DNA of 6,805 bases from positions 1 through 6,805 of the forward strand of contig JAEVZT010000156.1 in assembly GCA_023392115.1 (NCBI GenBank), written 5' to 3'. Source of the stretch: Chloroflexota bacterium. Its GTDB lineage: Bacteria; Chloroflexota; Anaerolineae; Aggregatilineales; Phototrophicaceae. Every line of letters starts with the position of its first letter. Position 1 is the first letter of the stretch. The notes beneath the pieces were generated by a model, which was given only the letters and a program-made list of their open reading frames with translations, was not told the origin of the DNA and did not search any database. This document shows positions 6,346 through 6,805 of the stretch, in pieces. Position numbers and translations under genes: made by a program.

Positions 6346-6805
6346 TCAACCTGCGTCCGTCTCGGTATCTGGAGCAGTAAGTGGAACTTCAGGCGTTGCG
6401 GTGGGCTGCGAGCGAGCGGGGGTTGGCCACGGCGTATTGGTCGGCGTCAGGCGGACGATATTCCACGTCGCCTCGATATCGGGCTGCTCGGTCGAGATGG
6501 TGAAGTAGTTCATCCAGCGCGTGACCATGACCCACGTCCGCCCCGGCTTCATCATGATCGGCACGTTGTTACCGTACATGATTTCGAGCGCCGTTCCCGG
6601 CTCGGTGTAGCGCCGCCGCCAGTAGCCTTCATAATAGACGCCATCGCGGAACAGGTACGCCCGCCCGGTATCCCACAGATTGATCTGCTGCGACGCCGAC
6701 CGGCTTTCCGGCTCGAACAGGTCGGGGCGTTCCTCGTGCGGCACTTCGATCACGATGACGTTGTCCGCCCACAACTGCTCGCCGTCGGCAGCGTCGATGT
6801 GCGGC
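6346..6805 (-). CDS. DUF3048-family protein, C-terminal part only, with Thr/Pro-rich tail
   Basis: The C-terminal 152 residues of a protein that enters from the right edge; no start codon is in the window. The pattern DAADGEQLWADNVIVIEVP, then INLWDTGRAYLFRDG, YYEGYW, a Pro/Met segment and KPGRTWVMV matches the C-terminal domain of DUF3048 proteins (YerB-like, usually lipoproteins of unknown function). I recognise this from memory of the family and could not run a search. After that domain (to about residue 92 of the visible part) comes a non-family tail, low in complexity, with TPTNTPWPTP and PTATPEVP, ending DTETDAG. Such Thr/Pro segments are typical linkers of exported Chloroflexota proteins, so surface location is likely but the signal sequence is out of view. 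It reads toward uvrA on the same strand but is separated by its own terminator. Confidence 0.72.
   Translation of the reverse strand, partial: PHIDAADGEQLWADNVIVIEVPHEERPDLFEPESRSASQQINLWDTGRAYLFRDGVYYEGYWRRRYTEPGTALEIMYGNNVPIMMKPGRTWVMVTRWMNYFTISTEQPDIEATWNIVRLTPTNTPWPTPARSQPTATPEVPLTAPDTETDAG

Noticed and set aside
6346..6774. Start codon TTG at 6774 for the right-hand gene
   Set aside because: The frame stays open to the window edge with family-like residues (DAADGEQ) before it, so 6774 is an internal leucine codon and the true start is outside the window.
1..6805. Defence island, CRISPR array, mobile element or other new multi-gene system
   Set aside because: No spaced repeat array, transposase, integrase, terminal repeats or clustered unknown genes are seen. 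The window is four separate chromosomal genes with their own signals.

Overview
The window most likely comes from the chromosome of a Chloroflexota bacterium, probably of the Anaerolineae type. This is inferred from the GC-rich coding sequence, from secreted proteins carrying Thr-Pro ('TPTP'-like) linkers, from an exported bacterial-SH3 plus WD40 propeller protein, from a DUF3048-like protein with a Thr/Pro tail, and from a possible GAAC-N4-GTTC type LexA site. No rRNA or marker gene is present, so the placement is tentative.

Layout, left to right. (1) 1-1249, minus strand: a nearly complete NAD(P)-dependent glutamate dehydrogenase, with 416 residues visible and only the extreme C-terminus cut off. 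(2) 1250-1581: a divergent intergenic region, AT-richer than its surroundings. It holds a candidate promoter and Shine-Dalgarno for glutamate dehydrogenase, two pairs of 7-bp direct repeats each offset by 11 bp, a small palindrome, and a perfect 8-bp-arm hairpin in the leader of the plus-strand gene. (3) 1582-3195, plus strand: an exported protein with a signal peptide, two SH3-like modules and a seven-bladed WD40-type propeller. (4) 3204-3235: a strong intrinsic terminator between the convergent genes, oriented for uvrA. (5) 3255-6170, minus strand: a complete uvrA (excinuclease ABC subunit A), possibly starting at 6206. (6) 6171-6345: the uvrA promoter region with a TATAAT box, a LexA-like site at the predicted +1, three perfect dyads and the terminator of the next gene. 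(7) 6346-6805, minus strand: the C-terminal part of a DUF3048-family protein with a Thr/Pro-rich tail.

The genes do not form an obvious operon or pathway. They are nitrogen/central metabolism (glutamate dehydrogenase), nucleotide excision repair (uvrA) and two cell-envelope or exported proteins, each with its own signals. I found no CRISPR array, tRNA, rRNA, insertion sequence or convincing new multi-gene system. The parts most worth a second look are the uvrA promoter, where a candidate operator sits on the -10 and a possible leaderless start lies at the LexA-like site, and the tandem-SH3/WD40 exported protein.
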